From NCBI GenBank assembly GCA_028551475.1, contig CM052361.1, forward strand, positions 9,059,501 through 9,123,500: 64,000 nucleotides of DNA, in the 5' to 3' direction. This DNA comes from Casuarina equisetifolia. Taxonomy: Eukaryota; Streptophyta; Magnoliopsida; Fagales; Casuarinaceae. The position numbers and the translations under genes were made by a program. The notes beneath the pieces were generated by a model. It searched no databases. It was not told where the DNA came from and worked only from the letters and a program-made list of their open reading frames with translations. Below, piece by piece: positions 1-11,734 of the stretch; positions within the stretch are counted from its first letter, which is position 1; the number at the start of each line of letters is the position of its first letter.

Positions 1-2810
1 TTAGAAGTAGAGGTCATTTTGGACTTAGCCTCCTCCACTCATGCCTCCCATAAAAAGATTCTCATTTTTTAAGCCTTAGGAGAAGGTATGATGGGGCCAT
101 TGGTCAAACAAATAGTTGCCTTTTCTCTTTGTCCATTCATGATAAGATTAATGTAATTTAGCTGCAAATTCAAATGCTAATGGGATTAATCCTATCAGGG
201 AATGACACCAGGAGTAGTTGGATTTGCTTGTTATCGCTTTCAAAGCGTGCTTGAATCTTTCGGCTGCCACTTCTTCAAGGGACTCTACTGCTTCTGGTGT
301 TTTCTTCAACTGCCTCGCACGGCATCTCACCGGCTCTGGTTTTGGTTATCTTCAAATTATGGATGAGTTTCAGTGCACTTCCTAAGATAGATAATTAGAA
401 AATACATTGAACATGTTCGATGATGGGGGAAGATCTAGATCCACCAGCTCTGACCTTCCCACCAAAACTCACTGTTTTTTCTGCGGTTGTTTTAGGGTGG
501 ATGCATGTTGTTGTTTCTACTGCTGGACTCCACGCGATGCATCAGCACAAGCACCTGTTTAATGGTTTCAAAATAATCCAAGCTTTGTTGTTGTTATCCA
601 TAATTGGGATTAATGAAAACTAGTTGGATGTGATCTATGTCAGGGTAACTGTTAGAAAACAGCCTAATTTCATTTCTAAAAATCGGTTATTAAGTGAGGA
701 AGATGCCAAATATATAAAATGAATATTAACACTAAATACTGGTAATATAAGATAATTCAATATTTTTAACATATTCTCTTGTATCAAGCATTAAAAAAAA
801 AATCAATATTGATGAAATATCGTACTTAAACCTTGACTTTAATACTTGGTTAAAAGGACTTCAACTTCTTTTATTAAAGTTAGTTACTATTAGAGAATGA
901 TATATGAGTATATAAAGAGTGTGTCACATTTTTTAATTGATAATTAAGACAACCATCATTTTTTTTAAAGAAAAAAAAGATAAAAAATGTTTGAATTAAT
1001 TATAGAGGAAAAATTATAGAAGAAAATAATGACATACCCCAACAACAATCCTAGAGCAGGTATTTTCAGTGCTTTTAATAACATAAAAAATTCTGCAAAT
1101 GGACTACATAAATGAACCAATCTAATGGGGCTGCTGCCAACGATAAGTCAGAAGAGCGAGGAGTGCCACTAAGATGAAGTATGACCATGAAAAGACAAAG
1201 GAAGAGGCAAAAGAGGAAGAGAATGTACGATAAATCCGAAAAACGATTGTAAGCAGCCAAAACGAAAGGAGGCCAACACGGCGTGTTCCTTTTCCAATCA
1301 CTATTCTATGTCAGACTTACAATCAGTAACTCCTCCATCTTCAGGTCTAGTTTGATACTATCATTAAGCTTGAGCACTGAATCGAGATAACGGGTACACG
1401 GAGAATTCTTATATATTGTTCAGGTAATTTAGGACATCCCCTGTTAAGATATGTTACAGCCAATGTATGCTGCAGATTTTAAGAATGGTGTTCTCTCTAA
1501 AAGATTTCTGTAGCAGAAACTTTTATTGATAGCCCGTAACTTTCATATACCACAGTATAATATCCCATAAACTGATGAACATCTTCTCCGAATCAAGTAG
1601 CCCATGTGAGAATTTGTCTTTAGGATTTTGGCCGATTCAAGAAGAAATACTCTCCAAAGTTCAAAGAGGAAAATTGAGCTCCTACACCCATGAAACCAGA
1701 AGGATAAGTCTTGTTAGTTCTACCCTTCCAATCAACAAGAACATGCCGTTACATCAAGAACAAACTCACTTCACGAGATGTCATCAGATAAGGATACATG
1801 GCAGCATTCCATTAATTTATGGGGTCCAGATGATGGCACTGGAAACTGCAGGCCAGAACATTAACAAGACACAATCGGCCGAAGGTGGAGAACGAGCAAG
1901 AAAAAACCAGCATAAGAACATACAATGCACAGCCAAGTTTTTCAAGCATCCAATGCAGGAAAAGCTTGTCCTAATGCAACCAAGACATTGCCATTACTGA
2001 CAAAACTAAGATTAATTAGCAACTTACCCGAATTTCTTTCCTTAAAAGCAAACAATAGAAGAACAATAAGATTGGCATCCGAAGCAAATAGTTCACTGAA
2101 ATGACTGCATACAGGCCAATTGAATTACATGTCTTCATTTCCACTTCGAATTGACATGAGCAAATCAAAGCATAAAGAAGAAAACTCCAAGAGGGGTAGC
2201 TTCCTCTGGAAATCAAGTTACGCCCCAATGTATTGAATTGACATAAACAAACCAAGTCATCCGTCGCATACCACCTTCATCGAAAGTGGTGTTGAAAAGA
2301 AAATTACACTTTCAGACACAAATAAGGATAAATACACCACTGTCAAACTAGAAATTAGTAAGAAGTAACGAACTTTGATTTAAGTAAAGCAAATGAACAG
2401 TACACCCAGCACTCAAATGATGAAACGAGCACAATGTACGAAGTATTGCATTCCCCTTTAACCAGCTTAACACCTTACTAGTGAGATTTCACCAAACATA
2501 GATTGTGATACCAGATTAAGTGCGATTAAGAGAGAAAATAACTGAAAGATGAAATATGGGGACCAGTTGAAAAAGAAGTACCAACTGAAAACACGTTTCT
2601 TCAGTTTCAGAGGCCAATTCAAAGATAAAATGGCCGATTTTGGTTGGCCAAGTGCAGACCCATTTCATCAAACAAGTGGTACGCTCGGCATACGTTCCGA
2701 ATAACGAATAATCGTACCAACTCACGGTGGCCAGTGCTCCACCGCGAAACCAGAAGGATTGAACGCTCGAGAGTTAGATTCAACGGCAGGTTGGAGACGG
2801 AAAGAAGAGA
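1..2810. other. Intergenic, no gene recognised
   Basis: No coding region here could be supported. The open frames are short, have no recognisable family motif and do not join into a spliced model that I could find. The stretch around 600-1020 is strongly AT-rich. The minus-strand frame at 148-330 has coding-like composition (Glu/Ala/Lys-rich) and might be the last exon of a gene that begins elsewhere, but nothing in it is recognisable. Confidence 0.5.
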
Positions 2811-2862
2811 AAAAAATTTGGACCATTTCTCGATTTGTGCGTGTCATCCTTGCGCAGGGGCC

Positions 2863-2894
<32 letters not shown>

Positions 2895-2912
2895 TCGGAT
2901 GTCCCGAAGGAC
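2811..2912 (-). ncRNA. U6: U6 spliceosomal snRNA gene
   Basis: Read on the minus strand, the segment matches plant U6 snRNA as I know it. It has a 5' stem-loop around TTCGG, the ACAGAGA-region sequence (GATACAGAGAAGATTAGC), the U4-pairing block with AGCATGGCCCCTGCGC, the internal stem-loop, and a 3' end running into a T-tract at about 2811-2816, which serves as the Pol III terminator. U6 forms the catalytic core of the spliceosome with U2. The 5' stem appears two bases shorter than the usual plant form (GTCCTTCGGGAC rather than a stem with an extra C:G pair). This could be natural variation or a sign of a diverged copy. Promoter elements are present upstream. Confidence 0.95.
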
Positions 2913-2932
2913 ACTCGTGCACTGTTGCTTGC

Positions 2933-2944
2933 TTGTAATAAAAC
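2933..2944 (-). promoter_or_regulatory. TATA-like element of U6 gene
   Basis: The minus strand reads TTTTATTACA at about -30 to -21 from the U6 start, where plant U6 promoters carry a TATA box (typically TTTATATA). The match is degenerate, so promoter strength is uncertain. Confidence 0.55.
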
Positions 2945-2967
2945 ACCTAGAAGCTTTGTAACCTTCC

Positions 2968-2977
2968 GATGTGGGAA
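2968..2977 (-). promoter_or_regulatory. Upstream sequence element (USE) of U6 gene
   Basis: TCCCACATCG on the minus strand is the core of the plant snRNA upstream sequence element. It ends 55 bases before the U6 start, which is the spacing seen in Arabidopsis U6 genes. USE plus a TATA-like box drives Pol III transcription of plant U6. Confidence 0.9.
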
Positions 2978-3603
2978 TTTGCGCAAGTTCTGGGCCACTT
3001 ACCACAAATGCAAAGTCAGACCCATTTCAATACATGGGCTTTTTTGTTATACAGGTCTTCCTGGGCTTAACAGTACGAATGCTGGAGCCTTACGTCCATT
3101 GCCAACAATAAGATGGAATGCATATTAGGTATTGTTGGATCAAATTTGATTAGTTTTTTGTTTTCTAATTAAGGTAATTACAAAAATGCTCATTTCTTTT
3201 TGTGAATTCGAATTATAATGAAATCTAATGGTTATACATGCAAATATCTTATAACTGAAGGATAAATATTGAATTTTAATTTTCCTTTTCAACTTTTCAC
3301 GGATGATCGTTTGTGAGTGAATAAGGGCTAAATTCTGATTATGATATGATGTAGGAAGACTTGCTTTTCCTCTTTAAAATGGTAAAATTGGCTTATAAAA
3401 TAGGAAAACGATCAATACATTGACAATTTGGACAAACACTTTATTTTACCTCACAACTCATATCATCCTCCAAAATGTTTCAACACGTTGACAAACGAGA
3501 TGGAAAATGGACACACACAAATATAATACACCAAATGGCAAATCTCTAGTCTCTCTAAATCCGCAATCTCGACTGTCAATCACACAAATGAAATGCCAAA
3601 GCT
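2978..3603. other. AT-rich spacer
   Basis: This lies between the U6 promoter and the 3' end of the small minus-strand gene. I see no coding region, repeat or RNA motif. The part next to 3604 probably includes the 3' UTR of that gene. Confidence 0.5.
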
Positions 3604-4345
3604 CTAGTCATGAATGATGGAGTGAATTAGTATGGAGGCCTCGTCTGTCGTGGGAGCCCCATCATCTGCACATGAAGATAATACCACAACGTCAATCTTT
3701 TCCCCCAAATTCAACATCAAACCCAATTCCAAAGCTTCAAACCCACAACAATGTCGAGATATATGATCACCATTTAGAAAAAGAAGCCGTACATGGTGCT
3801 TCACATGGCTGATTTGCCCAAAAGAGTAAACCATGGCCAAAAATGCACAAGGACTAAGAGGATTTACCTTTAAGCGGTGCGGGCAAGTGGGAGACAAGGC
3901 TTTCAATGATACCTCCCCCTCCGCCGCCGCCACCACCCCCCTTCTCCGGCCGTCCATCGGCTCCACCACCATCTACATTTTCCTCCGCTTTAAAGCCCCC
4001 ATTTTCCACTTCAAAAGCTCCCACTTTCCCTGCTTTTTGACTTCGAGGGGAGACCAAGTTGGAGATGAGATGGCTTAGAAGCCCACCGCCCTTGTCGTCA
4101 TCTTTACTCCCGCCCTTCTTCTCATCGTCTTCTTCATCTACTTCTTCTCCCTCTGCTTCGCCTCCGGACACCAGGTTAGAGAGCAGATGGTTTATAAACC
4201 CGCCTGGCCTTTCTTCTCCTTCTTTAGCTTCCCGATCTTTCCTTTCACTTTCTTCTTTACGATCATCAATTGCTCTGGAGCCTCCTCTTGGACTGAGATT
4301 CACGGGATGCACCAAGCTTTCAGTATCTACCACACCATCTTCCAT
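3604..4345 (-). CDS. Small acidic glycine-rich protein of unknown function
   Basis: Two exons, 4345-3868 and 3665-3604, give 179 residues. The donor is AAAG/GTAAAT and the acceptor GTGCAG; the split codon makes Asp and the phase closes. An in-frame TGA four codons upstream supports the start at 4345. The protein is rich in Glu, Asp, Lys and Gly, with a run of about ten Gly near residue 140. It has no signal peptide or membrane segment. One amphipathic motif occurs three times: GGFINHLLSNLVS (residues 48-60), GGGLLSHLISNLVS (87-99) and GGGIIESLVSHLP (143-154). The second exon encodes the C-terminus ending TDEASILIHSIIHD, which resembles the same motif. I do not recognise the family. The repeats suggest short helices on a disordered linker, which is inference. 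Confidence 0.75.
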
Positions 4346-5309
4346 CTTTCCCTTTCAGTTTTCTCCCTCTTTTCTCTTTCCTTGTTCAGTCAATCTCTTG
4401 AGTTCTCGAACCTGGGTACTTCTCTGTTAATTCCCTGGTTCAGCATTCATATAGCTATTTCGGCCATGGGAGGGGGGGGACAAACGTCCTCGATCCAGAA
4501 GGCAAGGCATGCTGGGGCCGCGATCTCCGTACACGTACTCTCTAGCTGCCCGCCCATGGTCGTCTCCCACCTATTAGGCGATGACGCGTGCACCTTGTCG
4601 AATATGTAAATCAAGATCATCTCCTTACAGAAAGGTCGGTGGAAAATGCTTTTGAACGCACCAAAGAAGACACTAACAACAGCGCACACATACTACTATG
4701 AAATTTCATGTTAAAAATAATGTATATGTATTATATGTTTCAATTTTCATGTTAAAAGACTTGGGTGTAATAACAAGGTGAATATATTATTTATTATATA
4801 TTTCAATTATTGTATTAAAAGACCAAAATTTAGAGACTAATCAAAATATATTTTATTTGAATATTATTATGAACTCAAAACTCTCATAAACCCCAATTGA
4901 CCACAATCTAAGATCGTAGTAGTATGACATCAAAATAAAAATTCATTTGTAATATACCATCATTCATAAATTTAAATCCTTAAGAGGATGATAGAATCAT
5001 CTTACACCTCTTCAACAGAAAGGAGAATTCAGGCATCAACCAATCAGACTAAAAGGTAAAACAGACGGAAGTTGAGACCTTCCTGGTGAAAAAGTAAGTT
5101 GTTGAATTAATGTAAAAACAATGTTCTAGAGTTAGTGTGAAACCCAAGTGTCCTATGTAACATACGTCGAACACTTCCATTCTGAAGAATAGACACAAAA
5201 TCGATCAGTTTTACAGCAAAAAGAAGACTGGTCAAAACAAAGATCGATTGCAACAAGAAGGAGCAGTCTCCTAATGCTTCTGTAAACTCCACTTCTACAA
5301 ACGTTTGTC
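4346..5309. other. Spacer between two minus-strand genes
   Basis: This holds the presumed promoter and 5' UTR of the small gene (4346 to about 4690), a strongly AT-rich stretch (about 4690-5000) and the 3' UTR of TIC56 (about 5050-5309). I see no further gene. Confidence 0.5.
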
Positions 5310-8300
5310 CTAGGCCCTCTTCCTCTCTCTCTTTCTGGCTTCTCGTGCAGCGTAATTAGCCCGAGCTTTCTCCAGTACGGCATCAAAACCTGGAATTGTC
5401 CTCTCCAAATGGCTTTTAACTCTGAAGCTAATGTTGTAAAACATCTTAAGAAGCCTCTGCAAGAAAAGAAACCACAGAAGGCGATTTAGATTACACATGC
5501 ACATGTTGTACTTAACTCCATAATTTCGGATAGAGCACTCTAAAGGAGAGGATTCAAGCAAATTCCCAATTCCCATCTGTGTTCAGCAACTGAACTAACA
5601 AATATGACGATTTTTCAGTTAAATCACTATTTGCATGGATCTTTATTATCTTATATGCAAGTTCAATCTAGCAGAAAAGGAGATGACAAAAAAGATGTAT
5701 ATCAGTCTGGTTCATTAATCAAAGCAGACTATTGAGCAGGACCATTATCTTATCCTTCAGTAGCCTGGACATAACCATAGAGCTCAACCAAACCACAAGG
5801 ACTAATCCAAAACCCGAAGTAGCAAGCAAGTCTCACCATGACATCCGCATTCCAATTACTGATGTAAGGAGGACCTGTTGTGAATGTACCAAGGGGTTCA
5901 CGATACCACTCCCCACCATATGTTATCTGATCCATTGCTTGTTCTATACTTAAGACCTCCCACGGCCTCAACCCAGGGATGATTTTAGCCAACTGGTATC
6001 TGCCAGACATATGCACACAAAACATTAGCTTGATGATAAGTTCTAGACATGCAATGCAATTTCAAATCATCACATGATAAAGGGGATAAAGGGGAATGGC
6101 ATTAATGGAAAACTGATAAACGAAGGCCTTATCATCAAACATACTTCCGCTTCTTTTTACTAATTTCCTCCAGTAATTATGACTTAAATAAATCCCCGAT
6201 TAAGAAAGTATCAATGTTCTCATGATTGTTCCAGAGGGCATTAAGAAAGCATCAAGAAAATAAAATTGCTCAAACCTAACTATCTTTTCTGTGACAAAAG
6301 AAAAAAAGTACTTTTCTCGAGGATACAGAGAGATGAAATAAAACGCAAGAGCTTTCCTGCTCTATGGATTGATATAACACCAATCTCCCACAATTTGAAT
6401 GTAAACGAGATAATAAATCTGAGATGCCAGGTGCATAGACATACCTAAGATCTTTCGGTATGAATTTGTTTGGCATGTGGTCCTCTCCTAAAAGTGAGGT
6501 CAGTTCAGAGCCACTTGCCCAAAGGAATAGTGCATGACTGGGAATTTTAACCCCAGGCCAAATACCACCATTAGCTCGCAGCACTGCTAGATCACGCCTC
6601 TTACTCTCTATAGCCTCTTGTTGGAGCTGCTTGTAGGTTTTATTCTCATGTCCCTTGAGAGGAACCCAAGGAGCGATACCTTTTTGTAGTTTGTGAAGAA
6701 AAGCTGTCGCAGCAGCACCGAATCTAACTGAAGATCACAACTTGTAAGCCAACAATCCATACCCAACATTATATAAAGCTGTACATTACTGTATAATCAA
6801 TTTCATGTGATAAATTTCTATGTAATTTCACGTTATAACCTTTTCCTCAACCTCCAAAATCTCCCCATTCGACCGTACAGAAAAAAGGTGGTATCTATAT
6901 ATATATATTTTTTTTCACCATCAACCGTAACACAAATTTCATGGCATTGCCTCAGAGTAACCCTTATTTAACTTGAAGATATCGGCTGGAACTGTTTACA
7001 ATGGAAGTGCTAAGAGTGCCCTTTACAAACCGCATTTAGAAGCAACAGACACTTGCTTCCTTTCAGAGAATTGACTAGTTATGGAGATATAGTCAAAGCA
7101 GAGGAACAACTGATCAAGATCATTACCATTATAAAACATGGGCGCCACCATTTCTCAATAAATTAGCAAATCGTAACATCATAGCCAGTGCTAAGTGGGC
7201 AAGAAGCGACTCATTATTAAGAGAAATGATTGAGAAAGGTCGGAACTTAACAAACCTTCCCAAGTGGCAATTGCAGGTTCCAAGCCATAAACCATGTGTA
7301 TTGGTGCCCATTCATCCATGTCTTCCCCCCAAATGAAGGTGTGCTTATCAATAATCCCACCACCCCAAGCTGTTTTAAGTTGTATTAGCTCACACGGTCC
7401 TCTTGTTCTACCCAACCGATCCTTGTAGTACCATCCGCCACTTCTCATAATAACTTCACGAACCATCAAGAACAACATAAGTGACCAAACCAGACTAAAC
7501 AAGAAACAATCCAGAAACGAAACACCGTGATAACAATTTTCAAATCCAAACTTATGCATATATGGCACTGATAATACCTTTGGATAAAATTTAATCATAC
7601 TACACAAACTTACAATCGTGGTACCGCCACTCGAGGCGCTTGTACCCAATAGCCTGAGCAACATCAATCGGCCGGCCAGGAGGGTAGGGCCTCTGGCGAA
7701 AACCCCAAAGTCCAAAGAAGAACTGCCTCGCAAAGTCCCAAAACTTGTCGTCCGACTCCTTCTTCGACTTGATTGCCTTCCTCGGCATAGGCCTGCCGTC
7801 CAACCCCGGCACGTGTGGCACCGCCTGCCACAGCTTCTTGTCCTCCTTCCGATACGGCGTGTCGTTCTCCTTCAGCTCCATCTCGTTCATCTTATCGGCA
7901 ATCGCCTCGGCCCGGGCTAGGAACTGCACCACTGGACTAGCCTTGAACCTCGCCCAGAACTCCTCGTTCTCTCTAACCTCCTCCGGGGTCGGGTTCTCCT
8001 TCTTCTCGACTATCGGGTCTTCGTTCAGGATCTTATCCACCTCGGGGGTGTTTCGGTAATCGGGTAGATTCTCACACTCCCAAAAGAACTGCTCCAGCAT
8101 TTGTTCATGCGGACCGGGTTCGTCCGGATTCGTGTTATCGGGGTTTTTAGGTTTGGGTCTTGGGTTTCTTTGGAAGGGGTTTGGAAGGCTTATTGCTGCG
8201 AAATTTGCAGAGGTTTTGACCGAGAGTGAGTCACGAAATGAAAAGAGATTGATGGGTGCGATGGGGTTTGAGGGTTTGCTGAACCAGTGGTCGAAGGGAT

Positions 8301-8319
8301 TGAAGTTTATCGACGCCAT
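5310..8319 (-). CDS. TIC56: TIC56, chloroplast inner-envelope translocon subunit
   Basis: Five exons: 8319-7614, 7453-7256, 6727-6445, 5999-5837 and 5456-5310. They total 1497 nt, or 498 residues, close to the Arabidopsis protein of about 530. All introns are GT-AG and phases close. The N-terminal 50 residues look like a plastid transit region (Ser/Asn-rich, few acids). Exon 2 encodes a GYF-like domain, with WYYKDRLGRTRGP and GEDMDEWAPIHMVYGLEPAI at about residues 240-300. Exon 3 follows with ANGGIWPGVKIPSHALFLWA, and exon 4 has GGEWYREPLGTFTTGPPYI. The C-terminus is basic. TIC56 is known as part of the 1-MDa TIC complex with TIC214, TIC100 and TIC20 that imports proteins across the inner envelope; its exact role is debated. 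The gene is divergent from the first GILT gene. Confidence 0.93.
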
Positions 8320-8338
8320 TGAGAGAAAGCCAGAGCGC

Positions 8339-8366
8339 TAGGGTTTTAGGAGAATCAATAGGGTTT
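8339..8366 (-). promoter_or_regulatory. Two telo-box motifs upstream of TIC56
   Basis: AAACCCTA occurs twice on the minus strand, at 8346-8339 and 8366-8359, just upstream of the TIC56 start codon. Telo-boxes are common in promoters and leaders of plant housekeeping and ribosomal-protein genes, so a link to growth-related expression is plausible but inferred. Confidence 0.6.
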
Positions 8367-8460
8367 AGGATTGAAGAGATAGAGGTTTGAGAGATGGCGG
8401 AAGACACTTGAGAAATGAGCTTCACTTGGGGAAGCAGGTGGATAGGGGACACAGGCGACA

Positions 8461-10250
8461 TTTCAATATTGTTTTGAAAATAATTTATTATTAAACTTAA
8501 CTTGTCCTTCTTCTTTTGGATATTATGTTTTGTATAATTGTCTTTGAGGAAAAATTAAATCTTTTTTGAGATTGAACTTCTCGACTTCACTATTTACAAG
8601 CAAATTTTTGCAATTCTTAATCCTTTCTTGAATATTAGGATTTGTAAACAATATACTTATTAGAGTTTGTAGTTTTAAGAATCCAATAAAATTATTTATG
8701 ATAAATTATTGTAAAATAAGGTCAAAGTTTTGAAGCTAGTGTGAACAGAGATTGAATACACCATTCATCTCTTTAATAATCTTTATTTTAAGTTCAAAAA
8801 TATTTTTATGATTATCTAATGATTACGATATCTTATATAGTAAATTTTGGTGGTCATTGAGTGCTTTTTAATGAGTTTTCCTTTTAAAGAGTCCTTAAAA
8901 AATTATCTAAGCTATAAACGGAAATCAGTTCACATTACCTTCTAGTTAATGTGCTTCTATTTTATTTTTAAATTACATTTGATGAATCTAATTGACAAAA
9001 CTTGTCTAAAACTTTACCAAGTTGTCATCATTAATGATGTAGGTGCAACCAAGGTCCTATCCGAGGCCCAAGCTAATAAAAATGCACAAATGTTATTCAT
9101 TCATACAACAAAGAATTGTAACCATAATATCATTCATTGAGTCAAAGTCCACTTGTAAAATTAGGGGAAGAATAATGGTGTTAGGTCCAAAGAATTCACA
9201 TTATGTAAAAACATCCATCTTTGACAAGTTGCATGCACATTGACTATTACTCTGTTTGTTTTAAAAAAAGTTACATTTACTACTACTTTTTTCGTTTCAA
9301 AAAGGTTATATTTATCATGAATTTTTTAATTTCAAAAGAGTTACATTTATTATTATTTTGTTAGTTTCAAAAAGGCTGCATTTGTCATATTTAATATTGT
9401 TTTTTGTATGTTGTAACTTTCTATAAATAGAATATGTGAATCCATTTGTAAACAAAATACTTATGATCCCATGTGTGTGAATTGTAATAAAAAAAATATA
9501 AAAAAAAATATTTGAGATAAGAAAATAAAATTTCTATTATTGTAACTTTCCACATTTTTTATCCACGTTCTTTTAGTTTCCTTACAATTTATCTTTCATA
9601 TACCTTTACATTCTAAGCTTTAAGTTTATATCTTTACTTTATTGTTTTTGAATTATTACACTTTTAAATTCGTGTCTTTACTTTTGATCATCAAATTTCT
9701 TTGTAATTTATTTTTCTTGCAACTTTACATTTCACGAGTCTTTACATTTATCTTGTTACGAATTTTTGTTCTAATTCAATGCTCAGTCCTTTGCCCATCA
9801 TGATTCACATCAAAAGTGCATATTTCCTCAAGTTTTTGATTAAGGCCTAAATTGTTCATACTTTTTCATTTGATCATCCTTTATCTATCTCAAATGATTT
9901 TACATTTTAAGCTATTATAGAAATGAAGAAAGCATAGACATGTAAAAAGAAAAAAAAAAAGAAGAAGGTATTCTCATCAAAGTCATAAGGTGACTAATGA
10001 CAATCTCACAAACAACATTTATCAACCTTGGATCACCATAAAAAACGAACACCAAATATCATACATCTGTTTTATTGATATTAAAAAGTGTGATGCAAAA
10101 TCTTAAACATTGTGTAGTGTGGAGTAAGTTTCATATTATTTAAAAATTGTTTTTATGAAAATTTTTTTTCATGAGAATGAAAAGGAGAAGATGAAGCGTT
10201 GGACGTCACATTCTGTGATCCGTGAACAAAGTGAAAGAGTTAACTGAAAA
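8461..10250. other. AT-rich intergenic region between divergent genes
   Basis: This separates the TIC56 promoter from the first GILT promoter. It is strongly AT-rich and has no supportable coding region. It contains a short imperfect tandem repeat, listed separately. Confidence 0.6.
9254..9395. repeat. Imperfect tandem repeat, about 35 bp x 4
   Basis: A unit built on TTTCAAAAAGnTTACATTTA recurs with starts near 9270, 9304, 9340 and 9374. Alternate units are more alike than neighbours, so the array can also be read as two units of 70 bp. Composition is T/A-rich. Confidence 0.6.
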
Positions 10251-10267
10251 AGCATAAAGTATAAAAG
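10203..10267 (+). promoter_or_regulatory. Promoter of first GILT gene
   Basis: AGTATAAAAG at 10258-10267 is a good TATA box, about 90 bases before the start codon at 10355. GGACGTCAC just upstream (about 10201-10209) contains an ACGT core of the kind bound by plant bZIP factors (TGACGT reversed). The binding claim is inference from the motif. Confidence 0.55.
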
Positions 10268-10354
10268 TCAATCACGGACTGACGTTTGTTGAAGATAAAG
10301 CAACACAACCGCCGGTCTCTTCCCCACGGAACGCCGTTCCACCGACAGACAGAA

Positions 10355-11734
10355 ATGGCTGCTCCTCGCCGCCTATTCGCCGCGCTCCTCGTCACAAACG
10401 CATTGCTGGCGTTCACCGTCCCATCTTTCTCTCGAACCTCCGCCCCCGTCACCGTGTCGCTGTACTACGAAACTCTGTGCCCCTACTGTGCAAACTTCAT
10501 CGTCAACTCTCTGGTGCAGATCTTTCAGAACGGCCTCGCCTCGGTCGTCAATCTCAGGATGGTCCCCTGGGGCAATGCCTGGATCCAATCCGACGGCAGC
10601 TTCGTTTGCCAGGTCACTTCTTCATCTTCCTCGTCAACTCAGATTCATTAGGGTGAAACTCACAATTAGCACTTTTTTAAACCTTTCTATCATTTTTTTT
10701 TACATATACGAAATTTAGATAAAATGTTAATAATTATTTTTATATTATCTTTCGTCGACAAAAGATATGATTTAATGTACATCCAACATAAATAAGTCGC
10801 TTTGTTTCAATTAATTTTTGTTTTTACTGCAGCATGGGTCAGATGAATGCCTACTGAACACTATAGAAGCCTGCGCCATCACCGTCTATCCGGATGTGGT
10901 AAGCAAAAATAAAAATCTTATTTTTAAGGATCAATTTTCAAATTTTCTTCTATCAAATTAATATATTAATAATAATTCTTTACCGTATTGCTATTAATAA
11001 AATTCGGGTTGAATCTAAACTGTGGTGCAGGGCCAGCATTTCAGATTTATCCACTGCGTTGAGCGGTTCGCTTTGGCTGGCAACCACTCCATGTGGATCT
11101 ACTGCTTTCAGATGTCAGGATTGGGTACCGTTCCCATCGATTGCTACAACAGTGGCAATGGAAACGTGGTTAGTTTTCACTTGCTCGTTGCATGTTTTGT
11201 CGGATGCTGAGTCCCCTGTTCACCATTTCTCGTGGTTTTCATTTGTCATGTTCTGATATTGAAATCACAGATTGAACAGAAGTATGCTAGGGAGACTGCT
11301 CAACTTGTGCCACATCACAGATTTGTACCATGGGTGGTGGTGGATAATCAAGCACTCCAAGAGGTTGCTCCATATTTTGTTTGTCTCCTTTCCTCTTCTC
11401 TTCACTTTATTATTATGGCTAGATTTAACACGGATAGTAACAATAATTAAGAACATCAGATACTAATTTATCATTCTTTGATAACTTTCATGAGATGCTC
11501 GTATGGCCAACATTCGTCTTTACGCAGGACTATGGAAATTTTATGTACTATATTTGCAAGGCCTACAGAGGTCATCCTAAACCCGAGGCCTGCAGATCAA
11601 TTTCGCCGGAGACGGCAGATTCTGCCTTTTCAGTTTGCTTTGCAGATGAAGGAAGAAATTTGACATCATTAACACCGGCAACGAAGAACCCAAGCCTGAC
11701 CAAAGCTTCCGAGACACCCCAGGGACGGGGTTGA
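10355..11734 (+). CDS. GILT-type thiol reductase, copy 1
   Basis: Five exons: 10355-10612, 10833-10898, 11031-11168, 11271-11363 and 11528-11734. All are phase 0 with GT-AG borders; the product has 253 residues. The start follows the TATA box and opens a hydrophobic signal peptide (residues 1-26). The active-site CXXC is C42-P-Y-C45 within YYETLCPYCANF. The family signature CQHGxxECxxNxxxxC spans the exon 1/2 junction (residues 85-101). Further pairs of Cys lie in exons 3 and 5. GILT enzymes reduce disulfides in acidic, vacuole- or lysosome-type compartments after secretion; plant members include OSH1. All catalytic features are present, so I expect an active enzyme. The tail after the last Cys is about 45 residues and low in conservation. 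It is the copy next to TIC56. Confidence 0.92.

Noticed and set aside
315..345. Similarity of GAGGCAGTTGAAGAAAA (minus strand) to the sequence just upstream of the SPC24 start near 21480
   Set aside because: Only about 17 bases match and flanks do not align; no evidence of a duplicated SPC24 exon.
1575..2000. 141-residue plus-strand open frame
   Set aside because: No recognisable motif, unusual composition and no promoter or splice context.
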